Of a stretch of 64,000 nt of DNA, positions 48,682 to 58,558 are shown one piece after another. Position 1 is the stretch's first letter; every line of letters starts with the position of its first letter. A model generated the notes under the pieces. That model made no database searches, was not told the DNA's origin, and worked only from the letters and a program-made list of their open reading frames with translations. The position numbers and the translations under genes were made by a program. The stretch comes from Burkholderia sp. HI2500 (GTDB lineage Bacteria; Pseudomonadota; Gammaproteobacteria; Burkholderiales; Burkholderiaceae): positions 496,001 to 560,000 of the forward strand of contig NZ_NKFL01000005.1 of the NCBI RefSeq assembly GCF_002223055.1. The letters are read 5' to 3'.

Positions 48682-49413
48682 TTAATACTTGGCTCCCATG
48701 TGTAAAGCTACCACGCCACCTGACAAATTGTAATATTTGACGGCATCGAGGCCTGCTTGTTCCATCATCGTCTTCAGCGTGTCCTGATCGGGGTGCATCC
48801 GAATAGATTCGGCAAGATACCGGTAACTTTCAGCATCTTTCGCGAACTTGTCGCCAAGCCACGGTAATACTTTGAAAGAATACAGATCGTACGCCTTTTT
48901 CAGCGGATCCCAGACTTTCGAGAACTCCAGCACCATCACGCGGCCGCCGGGCTTCGTCACGCGGCGCATCTCCGCCAGCGCGGCATCCTTGTGCGTCATG
49001 TTACGCAGCCCGAACGCGACCGTGACCACATCGAAGTAGTTGTCCGGAAAGGGAATTTTCTCCGCGTCGCACAGCAGCGACGGCGTCACGATGCCCTTGT
49101 CGAGCAGCCGGTCGCGGCCGACGCGCAGCATCGATTCGTTGATGTCCGTATGCCAGACCTCGCCGGTGGGCCCGGCCGCCTTCGCGAACGACCGGGTCAG
49201 GTCGCCGGTGCCGGCCGCAAGGTCGAGCACCTTGAAGCCGGGGCGCACGTTCGCCTGCGCGATCGTGAACGCCTTCCACGCGCGGTGCATGCCCGCCGAC
49301 ATCAGGTCGTTCATCAGATCGTAGTTGCTCGCGACCGAATGGAACACACCCGCCACTTTCTTCGCTTTTTCGTTTTCCTCGACGCTTTCGAAGCCGAAGT
49401 GGGTTTTGCTCAT
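48682..49413 (-). CDS. ubiE: Ubiquinone/menaquinone C-methyltransferase UbiE
   Basis: UbiE methylates the ring carbon in ubiquinone and menaquinone synthesis. The 243-residue protein has the class I SAM motif [12 protein letters not shown] and the UbiE block [14 protein letters not shown] at its end. It is leftward, with the Tim44 gene directly after it. Confidence 0.97.
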   Translation of the reverse strand: MSKTHFGFESVEENEKAKKVAGVFHSVASNYDLMNDLMSAGMHRAWKAFTIAQANVRPGFKVLDLAAGTGDLTRSFAKAAGPTGEVWHTDINESMLRVGRDRLLDKGIVTPSLLCDAEKIPFPDNYFDVVTVAFGLRNMTHKDAALAEMRRVTKPGGRVMVLEFSKVWDPLKKAYDLYSFKVLPWLGDKFAKDAESYRYLAESIRMHPDQDTLKTMMEQAGLDAVKYYNLSGGVVALHMGAKY

Positions 49414-49466
49414 CGCGTTGATCCTCAGTAAATGGCAAGACGGCGCCGAGCGGGCGCCGTCGAATT

Positions 49467-49880
49467 TCAGTGGCAGTGGCCGTGCGACGCATTCGCCGCC
49501 GGCATCGGGGCATCGCGCTCGACGCCCGCCGCCTTCAGTTTGTCGAAATAGTCGCGCCACAGCGCGTCCTGCTGCGTGGCCAGCTCGTACAGCAGGTCCC
49601 ACGAGTAGATGCCGGTCGAATGGCCGTCGGAGAACGTCGGCTGCAGCGCGTAGTGGCCGACGCCCTCGAGCGCGGTGATCGTCACTTCGCGCTTGCCCGT
49701 CTGCAGCGTCTCCTGGCCGGGCCCGTGGCCGCGCACCTCGGCCGACGGCGAATACACGCGCATCAGCTCGAACGGAATCCGGAAACTGTCGCCGTTCGGG
49801 TACTGCAATTCGAGCACGCGCGATACCGCGTGCACGACGACGCCGGACGGAATCGGCGTCGTGGAAGTCAAACCGCTCAT
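49467..49880 (-). CDS. DUF971 domain protein
   Basis: The 137-residue protein matches the gamma-butyrobetaine-hydroxylase-like N-terminal (DUF971) fold, with [19 protein letters not shown] near residues 78-96. It ends in a His-rich tail (SHGHCH), which may bind metal. Family members act in Fe-S or hydroxylase settings, but no specific role is known here. Its ATG overlaps the HIT gene's stop by four bases. Confidence 0.88.
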   Translation of the reverse strand: MSGLTSTTPIPSGVVVHAVSRVLELQYPNGDSFRIPFELMRVYSPSAEVRGHGPGQETLQTGKREVTITALEGVGHYALQPTFSDGHSTGIYSWDLLYELATQQDALWRDYFDKLKAAGVERDAPMPAANASHGHCH

Positions 49881-50320
49881 GGCTGCCTCGAATCGGTCAT
49901 GCGTTGAATTTCCTCGCGCACCGCATTGTGCAGCAGCGAGGCCTGCGCTGCGCGCGAGCGCAGCAGCGCCTCGGACACGCTGCGCTGGCGCGGCGCCCAT
50001 ACGGGCTGCGGGAAGTGTGCGTCGTTGGAAAAGCGCGGGATCACGTGCCAATGCACGTGCGGCACCATGTTGCCGAGGCTCGCGAGATTCACCTTGTTCG
50101 GCTGCATCACGCGGCGCACGGCCCGCTCGACCGCATAGACCACGCGCATCAGATGTGCCCGCTCCGGTTCGCCGAGATCGGAGAATTCGGCCACGTGCGC
50201 GCCCCAGATCACCCGGCAGAAGCCCGGGTAGTCGTGCTCGCCCGTCGCGAGGACGACACGCACCGCATCGTCCTGCCAGAGCACCTCGCCGCCGTCTTCA
50301 CGGCAAAACACGCATTCCAT
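49877..50320 (-). CDS. HIT-family (histidine triad) protein
   Basis: The 147-residue protein has the H-x-H-x-H triad in HVHWHVIPR (about residues 91-99). It is a nucleotidyl hydrolase or transferase of the HIT superfamily. GGAG five bases upstream supports the ATG at 50320 over upstream in-frame ATGs. It is coupled by overlap to the DUF971 gene. Confidence 0.9.
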   Translation of the reverse strand: MECVFCREDGGEVLWQDDAVRVVLATGEHDYPGFCRVIWGAHVAEFSDLGEPERAHLMRVVYAVERAVRRVMQPNKVNLASLGNMVPHVHWHVIPRFSNDAHFPQPVWAPRQRSVSEALLRSRAAQASLLHNAVREEIQRMTDSRQP

Positions 50321-50338
50321 CGTCGCTCCCATGTGGAC

Positions 50339-50366
50339 GGGCGCCGGCATTGCCGCGCCGGCGCCC
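50339..50366. other. GC hairpin between HIT gene and oxidoreductase
   Basis: A 10-bp stem GGGCGCCGGC / GCCGGCGCCC with an 8-base loop. It has no T-run and lies just after the oxidoreductase stop on the minus strand. Confidence 0.35.
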
Positions 50367-50405
50367 GCTCATTCCTGGCCCGGTCGGGCGGTCGTCATGC
50401 CCGCA

Positions 50406-53400
50406 TTAGACCAGCACGCGCTCGATCCCGCCATTGTTCGCACGTGCGACATAATCGGCCATCCAGTTCTCGCCGAGCACCTGGCGCGCGATTTCGACCA
50501 CGATGTAGTCGGCTTCGAGGTTCGCGTCCTCGCTGTAGCGCGACAGGCCCTGCAGGCACGACGGGCAGCTCGTCAGGATCTTCACGTCCGGGCCGTTCGC
50601 GGCCGCGGCGGCCGCTGCAGCCGACCCGGGCGCGTTGCCGGCCACGACCGGGATGCTGCGCAGCTTCGCGGCCCCCTTGCGGATCTCCTCTTCCTTGCGG
50701 AAGCGGACCTGCGTCGAAATGTCCGGGCGCGTGACCGCGAGCGTGCCCGATTCGCCGCAGCAGCGATCGTTCTTCTCGATCTTGTAGCCGTCCTTCTCGG
50801 CGCCCATCAGCTCGTTGACGAGCTTCACCGGGTCCATCGTCTTGATCGGCGTGTGGCACGGGTCGTGATACATGTAGCGCGTGCCCGTCACGCCATCGAG
50901 CTTCATCCCCTTCTCGAGCAGGAACTCGTGGATGTCGATGATCCGGCAGCCCGGGAAGATCTTGTCGAATTCGTAGCCGGCGAGCTGGTCATAGCAGGTG
51001 CCGCACGACACGACCACCGTCTTGATGTCGAGGTAGTTCAGCGTGTTCGCGACCCGGTGAAACAGCACGCGGTTGTCGGTGACGATCTTCTCGGCCTTGT
51101 CGTACTGGCCCGAGCCGCGCTGCGGATAGCCGCAGCACAGGTAGCCCGGCGGCAACACCGTCTGAACGCCGGCTTCCCACAGCATCGCCTGCGTCGCGAG
51201 CCCGACCTGCGAGAACAGGCGCTCGGAGCCGCAGCCCGGGAAGTAGAACACCGCTTCCGAATCGACCGTGGTCGACTTCGGGTTGCGGATGATCGGCACG
51301 ATCTTGTTGTCCTCGATGTCGAGCAGCGCGCGCGCCGTCTTCTTCGGCAGGTTGCCCGGCATCTTCTTGTTGACGAAGTGGATCACCTGCTCGACCACCG
51401 GCGGCTTGCCGACCGTCGCCGGCGGGTGCTGCGTCTGCTTCGTCACGACCTTCTTCAGCATGTCGTTCGCGAAGCGCTGCACCTTGTAGCCGGCGCCCAT
51501 CATCACGCTGCGCGCGACGTTGATCGTCTGCGGGTTGGTCGCGTTCAGGAAGAACATGCCCGCCGCATTGCCGGCGTTGAACTTCTTCTTGCCCATCTTG
51601 CGCAACAGGTTGCGCATGTTCATCGTGACGTCGCCGAAGTCGATCTTCACCGGGCACGGCGTCGCGCACTTGTGGCACACCGTGCAGTGGTCGGCCACGT
51701 CGTTGAACTCGTCCCAGTGCTTGATCGACACGCCGCGGCGCGTCTGCTCCTCGTACAGGAACGCCTCGACCAGCAGCGAGGTTGCGAGGATCTTGTTGCG
51801 CGGGCTGTACAGCAGGTTCGCGCGTGGCACGTGCGTCGCGCACACCGGCTTGCACTTGCCGCAGCGCAGGCAGTCCTTCACCGAATCGGCGATCGCGCCG
51901 ATGTCGGACTGCTTCATGATCAGCGACTCGTACCCCATCAGCCCGAAGCTCGGCGTATAGGCGTTGCGCAGATCGGCGCCTTCGAGCAGCTTGCCCTTGT
52001 TGAAGCGGCCGTTCGGGTCGACGCGCTGCTTGTATGCGCGGAATTCGGCGATCTCGTCGTCGGTCAGGAACTCGAGCTTCGTGATGCCGATGCCGTGCTC
52101 GCCGGAAATCACGCCGTCGAGCGAACGCGCGAGCGTCATGATGCGTGCGACCGCCGCGTGGGCGTCCTGCAGCATCTCGTAGTTGTCGGAGTTGACCGGC
52201 AGGTTGGTGTGGACGTTGCCGTCGCCCGCGTGCATGTGCAGCGCGACGAACACGCGGCCGCGCAGCACCTGCTTGTGGATCGCCTGCGCCTCGTCGAGGA
52301 TCTGCTTGAACGCGCCGCCGTTGAAGATCGCGCGCAGCTCTGCACGGATTTCCTGCTTCCACGAGATGCGGACCGTGCGGTCCTGCGTGATGTGGAACAC
52401 GGTCGCGCCCGGCTGATCGTCCGCGCGATCGGCGAACTTCTCGGCAAGCGCCTCGTAGCCGAGCTGCACGAGGTAGTGCTGCGCCTCGCGCAGCGGCTGG
52501 TCGAGCCGGTCGCGCACGAATTCCCAGCGGGCACGCACGCGCTTGAGCAGCTCCAGCGCCTGCTGGACCCGGTCCTCGAGCAGTTCGGCGCTCGGGATCT
52601 CGTTCGCGTCGTCGGTCTTGCCGAGCGGCAGGTTGCCGGCACGGAAAAACGCTTCCAGCGCATCGACGAGCTGCAGCTTGTTCTTCAGCGACAGCTCGAT
52701 GTTGATCCGCTCGATACCGTCGGTGTACTCACCCATCCGGTTCAGCGGGATCACGACGTCTTCGTTGATCTTGAACGCGTTCGTGTGCTTCGCGATCGCG
52801 GCCGTGCGGCTGCGGTCGAGCCAGAAGCGCTTGCGCGCCTCCGCGCTGACCGCGACGAAGCCTTCGCCGCTCTTGCCGTTCGCCATCCGGATCACTTCGG
52901 ACGTGGCGTGCGCGACCGCATCGGCATCGTCGCCGACGATGTCGCCGATCAGCACCATCTTGGGGAAGGCATTGCGCTTGCTCTTGGTCGCGTAGCCGAC
53001 CGCGCGCAGGTAGCGCTCGTCGAGGTGCTCGAGGCCCGCGAGGATCGCGCCGCCCTGCTTCGACGTCTCGAACAGGTAATCCTTGATCTCGACGATACTC
53101 GGGATCGCCTCGCGCGCCTGGCCGAAGAATTCGAGGCAGACGGTGCGCGTGTGCGCGGGCATCTTGTGCAGCACCCAGCGCGCGGACGTGATGAGCCCGT
53201 CGCAGCCTTCCTTCTGCACGCCCGGCAGGCCGGCGAGGAACTTGTCGGTCACGTCCTTGCCGAGCCCTTCCTTGCGGAACCGGCGCCCTTCGATCTCGAG
53301 CATTTCGGTGCGCAGCAGCTTCTCGCCCGGCGCGTAGGCGCCGTCGAACCACTTCAGCTCGAAACGCGCGACCGCGATGTCGTGGATCTTGCCCTGGTTG

Positions 53401-54440
53401 TGCTCGTGGCGCGTGACTTCGAGCCAGTTGCCGTCCGGGTCGACCATCCGCCACCAGGCCAGGTTGTCGAGCGCGGTGCCCCACAGCACGGCCTTCTTGC
53501 CGCCCGCGTTCATCGCGACGTTGCCGCCGATGCACGATGCGTCGAGCGAGGTGGGATCGACCGCGAACACGTAGCCGGCCGCTTCCGCCGCCTCGGTCAC
53601 GCGGCGCGTGACGACGCCCGCGCCGGAGAAGATCGTCGGCACCTTGTGCGCGACGCCCGGCAGCTCGGTCAGCTCGACCGCGCCGAGCTGTTCGAGCTTT
53701 TCGGTGTTGATGACGGCGGAGAACGGCGTGAGCGGCACCGCGCCGCCCGTGTAGCCAGTGCCACCGCCGCGCGGGATCACGGTCAGGCCGAGCTCGAAGC
53801 AGGCCTTGATCAGGCCGGCGATCTCGGCTTCGCTATCGGGGGTCAGCACGACGAACGGGTATTCGACACGCCAGTCGGTCGCGTCGGTCACGTGCGACAC
53901 GCGCGACAGCCCGTCGAAACGGATGTTGTCCTTCTGCGTGCAGCGGCCGAGCGCCTTGGTCGCGCGGCGGCGCAGGTCGGCCATCTTCTCGAATTCGTCG
54001 GCGAACTCGTTGACCGCACGCTGCGCGGCGGTTTCGAGCATCTCGACGCGCGATGCGCGCTCGCGGCCCGCGTCGTCGCGGTGCTCGGTGAGATCCGCGC
54101 TGCGGCGCTTGCCGATTTCGGTGAGGCGGTGGTTCAGCGCCTCGATCAGCAGCGCGCGGCGCTTCGGGTTGTCGAGCAGGTCGTCCTGCAGGTACGGGTT
54201 GCGGCGCACGACCCAGATGTCGCCGAGCACTTCATACAGCATCCGTGCCGAGCGGCCCGTACGGCGCTCGGCGCGCAGTTCGTCGAGCACCGACCACGCC
54301 TCTTCGCCGAGCAGGCGGATCACGATCTCGCGATCCGAGAAGGACGTGTAGTTGTAGGGAATCTCGCGCAAACGGGGCGCGGGGTCGGCGGCGACGGCGG
54401 CGGCCGCGCCATGCGGATCGAAAACTTGTGGTGCGTTCAT
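50406..54440 (-). CDS. FAD-linked oxidase / 4Fe-4S / CCG-domain fusion with N-terminal DUF3683
   Basis: The 1344-residue protein joins several redox modules: a DUF3683-type N-region (about 1-150), an FAD-binding type 4 domain ([14 protein letters not shown] at about 225-238), FAD-oxidase C-terminal domain (to about 800), two 4Fe-4S motifs ([11 protein letters not shown] near 853, [11 protein letters not shown] near 920) and two CCG cysteine-rich domains (CCGYPQRG near 1105, CCGESG near 1228). This is the D-lactate/glycolate/2-hydroxyglutarate dehydrogenase type. It probably oxidises a D-2-hydroxyacid and passes electrons to quinone, but the substrate is not shown. Confidence 0.93.
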   Translation of the reverse strand: MNAPQVFDPHGAAAAVAADPAPRLREIPYNYTSFSDREIVIRLLGEEAWSVLDELRAERRTGRSARMLYEVLGDIWVVRRNPYLQDDLLDNPKRRALLIEALNHRLTEIGKRRSADLTEHRDDAGRERASRVEMLETAAQRAVNEFADEFEKMADLRRRATKALGRCTQKDNIRFDGLSRVSHVTDATDWRVEYPFVVLTPDSEAEIAGLIKACFELGLTVIPRGGGTGYTGGAVPLTPFSAVINTEKLEQLGAVELTELPGVAHKVPTIFSGAGVVTRRVTEAAEAAGYVFAVDPTSLDASCIGGNVAMNAGGKKAVLWGTALDNLAWWRMVDPDGNWLEVTRHEHNQGKIHDIAVARFELKWFDGAYAPGEKLLRTEMLEIEGRRFRKEGLGKDVTDKFLAGLPGVQKEGCDGLITSARWVLHKMPAHTRTVCLEFFGQAREAIPSIVEIKDYLFETSKQGGAILAGLEHLDERYLRAVGYATKSKRNAFPKMVLIGDIVGDDADAVAHATSEVIRMANGKSGEGFVAVSAEARKRFWLDRSRTAAIAKHTNAFKINEDVVIPLNRMGEYTDGIERINIELSLKNKLQLVDALEAFFRAGNLPLGKTDDANEIPSAELLEDRVQQALELLKRVRARWEFVRDRLDQPLREAQHYLVQLGYEALAEKFADRADDQPGATVFHITQDRTVRISWKQEIRAELRAIFNGGAFKQILDEAQAIHKQVLRGRVFVALHMHAGDGNVHTNLPVNSDNYEMLQDAHAAVARIMTLARSLDGVISGEHGIGITKLEFLTDDEIAEFRAYKQRVDPNGRFNKGKLLEGADLRNAYTPSFGLMGYESLIMKQSDIGAIADSVKDCLRCGKCKPVCATHVPRANLLYSPRNKILATSLLVEAFLYEEQTRRGVSIKHWDEFNDVADHCTVCHKCATPCPVKIDFGDVTMNMRNLLRKMGKKKFNAGNAAGMFFLNATNPQTINVARSVMMGAGYKVQRFANDMLKKVVTKQTQHPPATVGKPPVVEQVIHFVNKKMPGNLPKKTARALLDIEDNKIVPIIRNPKSTTVDSEAVFYFPGCGSERLFSQVGLATQAMLWEAGVQTVLPPGYLCCGYPQRGSGQYDKAEKIVTDNRVLFHRVANTLNYLDIKTVVVSCGTCYDQLAGYEFDKIFPGCRIIDIHEFLLEKGMKLDGVTGTRYMYHDPCHTPIKTMDPVKLVNELMGAEKDGYKIEKNDRCCGESGTLAVTRPDISTQVRFRKEEEIRKGAAKLRSIPVVAGNAPGSAAAAAAAANGPDVKILTSCPSCLQGLSRYSEDANLEADYIVVEIARQVLGENWMADYVARANNGGIERVLV

Positions 54441-55015
54441 GTTCGGACGACTCGGAGGGCCGATACACCGTGCACGGGCGTCGGCAAGCGCGTGGGCGCA
54501 ATCTTGGGGAAATCTGTTCTGTTACCAGGCGCGCGGCTGTCCTTCATGGGGCCGGAGCGGGCGACTCGCCCCTCCTGGCCGGCGACAGGGCCTGGCGGCA
54601 CTCGGAACGATCAGCACGATCGCGCGCGGCGCGCATGCCGTTCGGCCGCGGGGCTGGCTGCGCGCGGCGTCGGCTTCAACGGTGCGATCCGAGGGTGCCT
54701 CTGCATCTTCCGATCCTTGATTCAAAACGGAATTCTAACCCATGATCGGGCCACGCGTGACACGTCGGACAGGTCGTGGGGCTATCCCCGCGAGCCGCGC
54801 CAGGCCTGGCTCGGCGCGATTTCGCGCGATCATTCGCCGTCCGTCCGGTCGGTAACCGTGCGGTTAAGCCGGTAAAAAAGGCAGCGCGCGCCCGCCGACG
54901 CCCCGCCCGCACGGCCCCGCGAACACCGGCTCGGCATGCCGCTTGCGTGCAGACAGACCCTTGGCGCTATCATTGATCCTTTACCGTCTGCTTTCCGCAC
55001 TGCACGCGAGCACCC
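54441..55015. other. Intergenic region between oxidoreductase and ilvA
   Basis: This 575-base gap has no convincing coding sequence on either strand. It contains a TAGAAT box on the minus strand at 54732-54737, which would give the oxidoreductase a leader of about 290 bases, and the ilvA promoter near its right end. Confidence 0.5.
54943..54973 (+). promoter_or_regulatory. Likely ilvA promoter
   Basis: TTGCGT (54943-54948) and TATCAT (54968-54973) are spaced by 19 bases and lie 43 bases before the ilvA start. This is a fair sigma-70 match with a slightly long spacer. Confidence 0.45.
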
Positions 55016-56539
55016 ATGGCATCCCACGATTACCTGAAGAAAATCCTCACCGCGCGCGTCTACGACGTCGCGATCGAGACGGAACTCGAATCCGCCCGCA
55101 ACCTGTCGGCCCGCCTGCGCAACGCCGTCTACCTGAAGCGCGAGGACAACCAGCCGGTGTTCTCGTTCAAGCTGCGCGGCGCGTACAACAAGATGGCGCA
55201 CATTCCGTCGGAAGCGCTCGCGCGCGGCGTGATTACGGCGTCAGCCGGCAACCACGCGCAGGGTGTGGCGTTCTCGGCGGCGCGGATGGGCGTCAAGGCC
55301 GTGATCGTCGTGCCCGTCACGACGCCGCAGGTGAAGGTCGATGCGGTGCGTGCGCACGGCGGCCCGAGCGTCGAGGTGATCCAGGCCGGCGAGTCGTACA
55401 GCGACGCGTATGCACACGCGGTCAAGGTGCAGGAAGAGCGCGGCCTCACGTTCGTCCACCCGTTCGACGATCCGTACGTGATCGCAGGCCAGGGCACGAT
55501 CGCGATGGAAATCCTGCGCCAGCACCAGGGCCCGATCCACGCGATCTTCGTGCCGATCGGCGGCGGCGGGCTCGCGTCCGGCGTCGCGGCCTACGTGAAG
55601 GCGGTGCGCCCGGAGATCAAGGTGATCGGCGTGCAGGCCGAGGATTCGTGCGCGATGGCGCAGTCGCTGGAAGCCGGCAAGCGTGTCGAGCTGAGCGAGG
55701 TCGGCCTGTTCGCGGACGGCACCGCCGTGAAGCTGGTCGGCGAGGAAACCTTCCGGCTCTGCAGCGAATACCTCGACGGCGTCGTGACGGTGAACACCGA
55801 CGCACTGTGCGCAGCGATCAAGGACGTCTTTCAGGATACGCGCAGCGTGCTCGAACCGTCCGGCGCGCTCGCGGTCGCGGGCGCGAAGCTCTACGCGGAA
55901 CGCGAAGGCATCGAGAACCAGACGCTCGTCGCGGTCACGTCCGGCGCGAACATGAACTTCGACCGGATGCGCTTCGTCGCCGAGCGCGCGGAAGTGGGCG
56001 AAGCGCGCGAAGCCGTGTTCGCGGTCACGATCCCCGAGGAGCGCGGCAGCTTCAAGCGCTTCTGCTCGCTCGTCGGCGACCGCAACGTCACCGAGTTCAA
56101 CTACCGGATCGCCGATGCGCAGGCCGCGCACATCTTCGTCGGCGTGCAGATCAAGCGCCGCGGCGAATCGGCCGAGATCGCCGCGAACTTCGAGTCGCAT
56201 GGCTTCAAGAGCGTCGACCTGACGCACGACGAGCTGTCGAAGGAACACATCCGCTACATGGTGGGCGGCCGCTCGCCGCTCGCGCTCGACGAGCGCCTGT
56301 TCCGCTTCGAATTCCCGGAGCGCCCGGGCGCGCTGATGAAGTTCCTGTCGTCGATGGCGCCGGACTGGAACATCAGCCTGTTCCACTACCGCAACCAGGG
56401 CGCGGACTACAGCTCGATCCTCGTCGGGCTGCAGGTGCCGCAGGCCGATCGCGCCGAATTCGAACGCTTCCTCGCGGCACTCGGCTATCCGTATGTCGAG
56501 GAGAGCGCCAACCCGGCTTACCGCCTCTTTCTGTCGTAA
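55016..56539 (+). CDS. ilvA: Threonine ammonia-lyase, biosynthetic
   Basis: IlvA deaminates threonine to 2-oxobutyrate for isoleucine synthesis. The 507-residue protein has the PLP lysine in [12 protein letters not shown] (about K52), the phosphate loop GGGGLASG (about 183-190), and two C-terminal ACT-like regulatory domains (about 330-500), so isoleucine feedback is expected. The enamine it makes is a known RidA substrate; a RidA gene lies 1.6 kb away. Confidence 0.97.
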   Translation: MASHDYLKKILTARVYDVAIETELESARNLSARLRNAVYLKREDNQPVFSFKLRGAYNKMAHIPSEALARGVITASAGNHAQGVAFSAARMGVKAVIVVPVTTPQVKVDAVRAHGGPSVEVIQAGESYSDAYAHAVKVQEERGLTFVHPFDDPYVIAGQGTIAMEILRQHQGPIHAIFVPIGGGGLASGVAAYVKAVRPEIKVIGVQAEDSCAMAQSLEAGKRVELSEVGLFADGTAVKLVGEETFRLCSEYLDGVVTVNTDALCAAIKDVFQDTRSVLEPSGALAVAGAKLYAEREGIENQTLVAVTSGANMNFDRMRFVAERAEVGEAREAVFAVTIPEERGSFKRFCSLVGDRNVTEFNYRIADAQAAHIFVGVQIKRRGESAEIAANFESHGFKSVDLTHDELSKEHIRYMVGGRSPLALDERLFRFEFPERPGALMKFLSSMAPDWNISLFHYRNQGADYSSILVGLQVPQADRAEFERFLAALGYPYVEESANPAYRLFLS

Positions 56540-56550
56540 AGGCGTCACGC

Positions 56551-57375
56551 ATGAATCCCGAACATTCCCCGCTCGGCAAGGCCACCGTCTACGCCGCCCA
56601 GTACGACGCGTCGCTGCTGTTCCCGATCCCGCGCGCCGGCGCGCGCGAGCAGCTCGGCATCACGTCGGCGCTGCCGTTCTTCGGCACCGACATCTGGAAC
56701 GCGTACGAGCTGTCGTGGCTCAACGCGCGCGGCAAGCCGCAGATCGCGGTGGCGACGTTCTACGTGCCGGCCGAATCGCCGAACATCGTCGAATCGAAGT
56801 CGTTCAAGCTGTATCTCGGCTCGTTCGCGCAGACGAAGTTCGATTCGATCGACGCAGTGCGCGACGTGCTGAAGCGCGACGTGTCGGCCGCGTGCGGCGC
56901 GACCGTCTCCGTGCAGCTCGTGTCGCCGCACGATTTCGGCAAGCTCGAGATGGACGAGCTCGACGGGCTGTCGCTCGACCGGCTCGACCTCGACACCGAC
57001 GTGTACGAACCCGATCCGTCGCTGCTGTCGGCCGCTGAAGACGAAGCGCCGGTCGAGGAGACGCTCGTATCCGACCTGCTGCGCTCGAACTGCCCGGTCA
57101 CCGGCCAGCCCGACTGGGGCAGCGTGCAGATCCACTACGTCGGGCCGCAGATCGATCACGCGGGCCTGCTGCGCTACATCATCTCGTTCCGCAACCACAC
57201 GGGCTTTCACGAGCAGTGCGTCGAGCGGATCTTCCTCGACATCCTGCACGCGTGCAAACCGGTGAAGCTCGCGGTATATGCGCGCTATACGCGTCGCGGC
57301 GGGCTCGACATCAACCCGTTCCGCACCAACTACAACCAGCCGATGCCGGACAACGCGCGCAACGCGCGGCAGTAA
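56551..57375 (+). CDS. queF: NADPH-dependent 7-cyano-7-deazaguanine reductase QueF
   Basis: QueF reduces preQ0 to preQ1 for queuosine. The 274-residue protein is the long, tandem T-fold form, with the nucleophile cysteine in [12 protein letters not shown] (about residue 182) and the E/H substrate region. It starts 11 bases after ilvA and is followed by a terminator. Confidence 0.97.
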   Translation: MNPEHSPLGKATVYAAQYDASLLFPIPRAGAREQLGITSALPFFGTDIWNAYELSWLNARGKPQIAVATFYVPAESPNIVESKSFKLYLGSFAQTKFDSIDAVRDVLKRDVSAACGATVSVQLVSPHDFGKLEMDELDGLSLDRLDLDTDVYEPDPSLLSAAEDEAPVEETLVSDLLRSNCPVTGQPDWGSVQIHYVGPQIDHAGLLRYIISFRNHTGFHEQCVERIFLDILHACKPVKLAVYARYTRRGGLDINPFRTNYNQPMPDNARNARQ

Positions 57376-57430
57376 CAGCGGCGGGTGGCCGCGGTTCGCA
57401 GTTGGCAACGCGCGGCGGTATCCCCTGATG

Positions 57431-57468
57431 AAACAGCCCGACCGGGTTCAACCGGCCGGGCTGTTTTT
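57431..57468 (+). terminator. Intrinsic terminator after queF
   Basis: AAACAGCCCG / CGGGCTGTTT form a 10-bp stem with a 16-base loop and a T-run of five. It also shields the convergent VOC gene. Confidence 0.88.
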
Positions 57469-57499
57469 CATTGCGCGGAGAAACGCGGCCGGCCCACGG

Positions 57500-57919
57500 T
57501 CAACCTTTCACCGGCCGCTCCGGAAGAAGCTCCACCAGGCGCAACAGATAGCCGTCGGGATCCTGCACCAGCATCTCGACCTGGCCATGCTCGATCTCGC
57601 CCTCCCGATACCAGGACGTGCGCGGCTCGACGAACAGCGTCACGCCCGCGGCGCGAATCCTCTCGAAGATCGGATCGAGTGCATCGACCTCGATCTGAAA
57701 ATTGATCCCGCGCCCGAACGGCGGCTCCAGCGGGCCGGTCAACCAGCCCTCCGGGCTGTGCTGCTCGAGCATCAGCTGAGCGCCCCCGAGCTCGAGATAG
57801 GCGAACCCGTCTTCCGGACGCTCGAAGCGAATCCGAAATCCGAGCACGTCGCGATAGAAGCGAATGCTTCCGGCAAGGTCCGAGCAAATCAGCTCCGGCA
57901 CCAGCGCAGCCCATTCCAT
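57500..57919 (-). CDS. VOC-family (glyoxalase/bleomycin-resistance-like) protein
   Basis: The 139-residue protein is a single VOC fold (LICSDLAGSIRFYRDVLGF at the start; VQDPDGYLLRLVE at the end), with metal-ligand-like His/Glu positions. GGGGAGG six bases upstream supports the ATG at 57919. It could bind a drug or metabolite or catalyse a glyoxalase-like reaction; context gives no hint. Confidence 0.88.
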   Translation of the reverse strand: MEWAALVPELICSDLAGSIRFYRDVLGFRIRFERPEDGFAYLELGGAQLMLEQHSPEGWLTGPLEPPFGRGINFQIEVDALDPIFERIRAAGVTLFVEPRTSWYREGEIEHGQVEMLVQDPDGYLLRLVELLPERPVKG

Positions 57920-58030
57920 GCACATCCTCCCCGTATGGTCATGCGGCACCTTACATGAACGGTCGGGATGCGTTGCGACGATTGCGGCCTCGGGAACACC
58001 GCCGACCGGTCGAGCAGTGCCCCGCACATG

Positions 58031-58071
58031 AAAAAAACGGGCCCGGCGCATGTAAATGCGCCGGGCCCGTT
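58031..58071 (-). terminator. Strong intrinsic terminator after the RidA gene
   Basis: A perfect 16-bp stem (58036-58051 / 58056-58071) with a 4-base loop (GTAA on the plus strand) is followed on the minus strand by a run of T residues (A-run at 58031-58037). Confidence 0.95.
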
Positions 58072-58095
58072 GCGTAGCGGCTCGCCGTGGCCGCG

Positions 58096-58482
58096 TTACT
58101 TCGCCGGCGCCTTGTACGCGATGCAGTCGACCTCGACCTTGCAGTCGATGACCATGCTCGACTGCACGCACGCGCGTGCCGGCGGATGCTCGCCGAAGTA
58201 CGAGATGAACACCTTGTTGAACGACGCGAAATCGCGCGCGTCGTCGAGCCACACGCCGCAGCGCACGACGTGCTCGAGGCCGTAGCCGGCCTCCTTCAGG
58301 ATCGCGATCACGTTCTCGATCGTCTGCTTCGACTGCGTGACGATGCCGCCTTCGACGACCTCGCCGTTCACCATCGGCGTCTGGCCCGACACGTACAGCC
58401 AGCCGTCGGCCTCGACCGCGCGTGCGAACGGCATCACCTGGCCGCCGGTGCCCTTCGCTTCGCCTACGCCATATCGCTTCAT
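58096..58482 (-). CDS. RidA-family reactive intermediate deaminase
   Basis: RidA proteins hydrolyse 2-aminoacrylate and related enamine/imine intermediates made by PLP deaminases. The 128-residue protein has the family Arg in PPARACVQ (about residue 104) and the VVRCGVWLDD block. GGAG seven bases upstream supports the ATG at 58482. It is downstream of the deacylase gene and ends in a very strong terminator. Confidence 0.93.
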   Translation of the reverse strand: MKRYGVGEAKGTGGQVMPFARAVEADGWLYVSGQTPMVNGEVVEGGIVTQSKQTIENVIAILKEAGYGLEHVVRCGVWLDDARDFASFNKVFISYFGEHPPARACVQSSMVIDCKVEVDCIAYKAPAK

Positions 58483-58558
58483 CGTTTCACTCCTTGTTTC
58501 GGTTACGGATGCGCGCACCGACGATGGCGCGCGCGGCAGATCGGAACAACCGCCGCGT

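Noticed and set aside
54439..54720. Small plus-strand frame in the oxidoreductase/ilvA gap
   Set aside because: No ribosome binding site and no recognisable protein features; composition is like random GC-rich DNA.
50331..54875. Plus-strand frame of over 1500 codons opposite the oxidoreductase
   Set aside because: It is a mirror of the high-GC codon pattern of the real gene and has Arg/Asp/His-rich nonsense composition.
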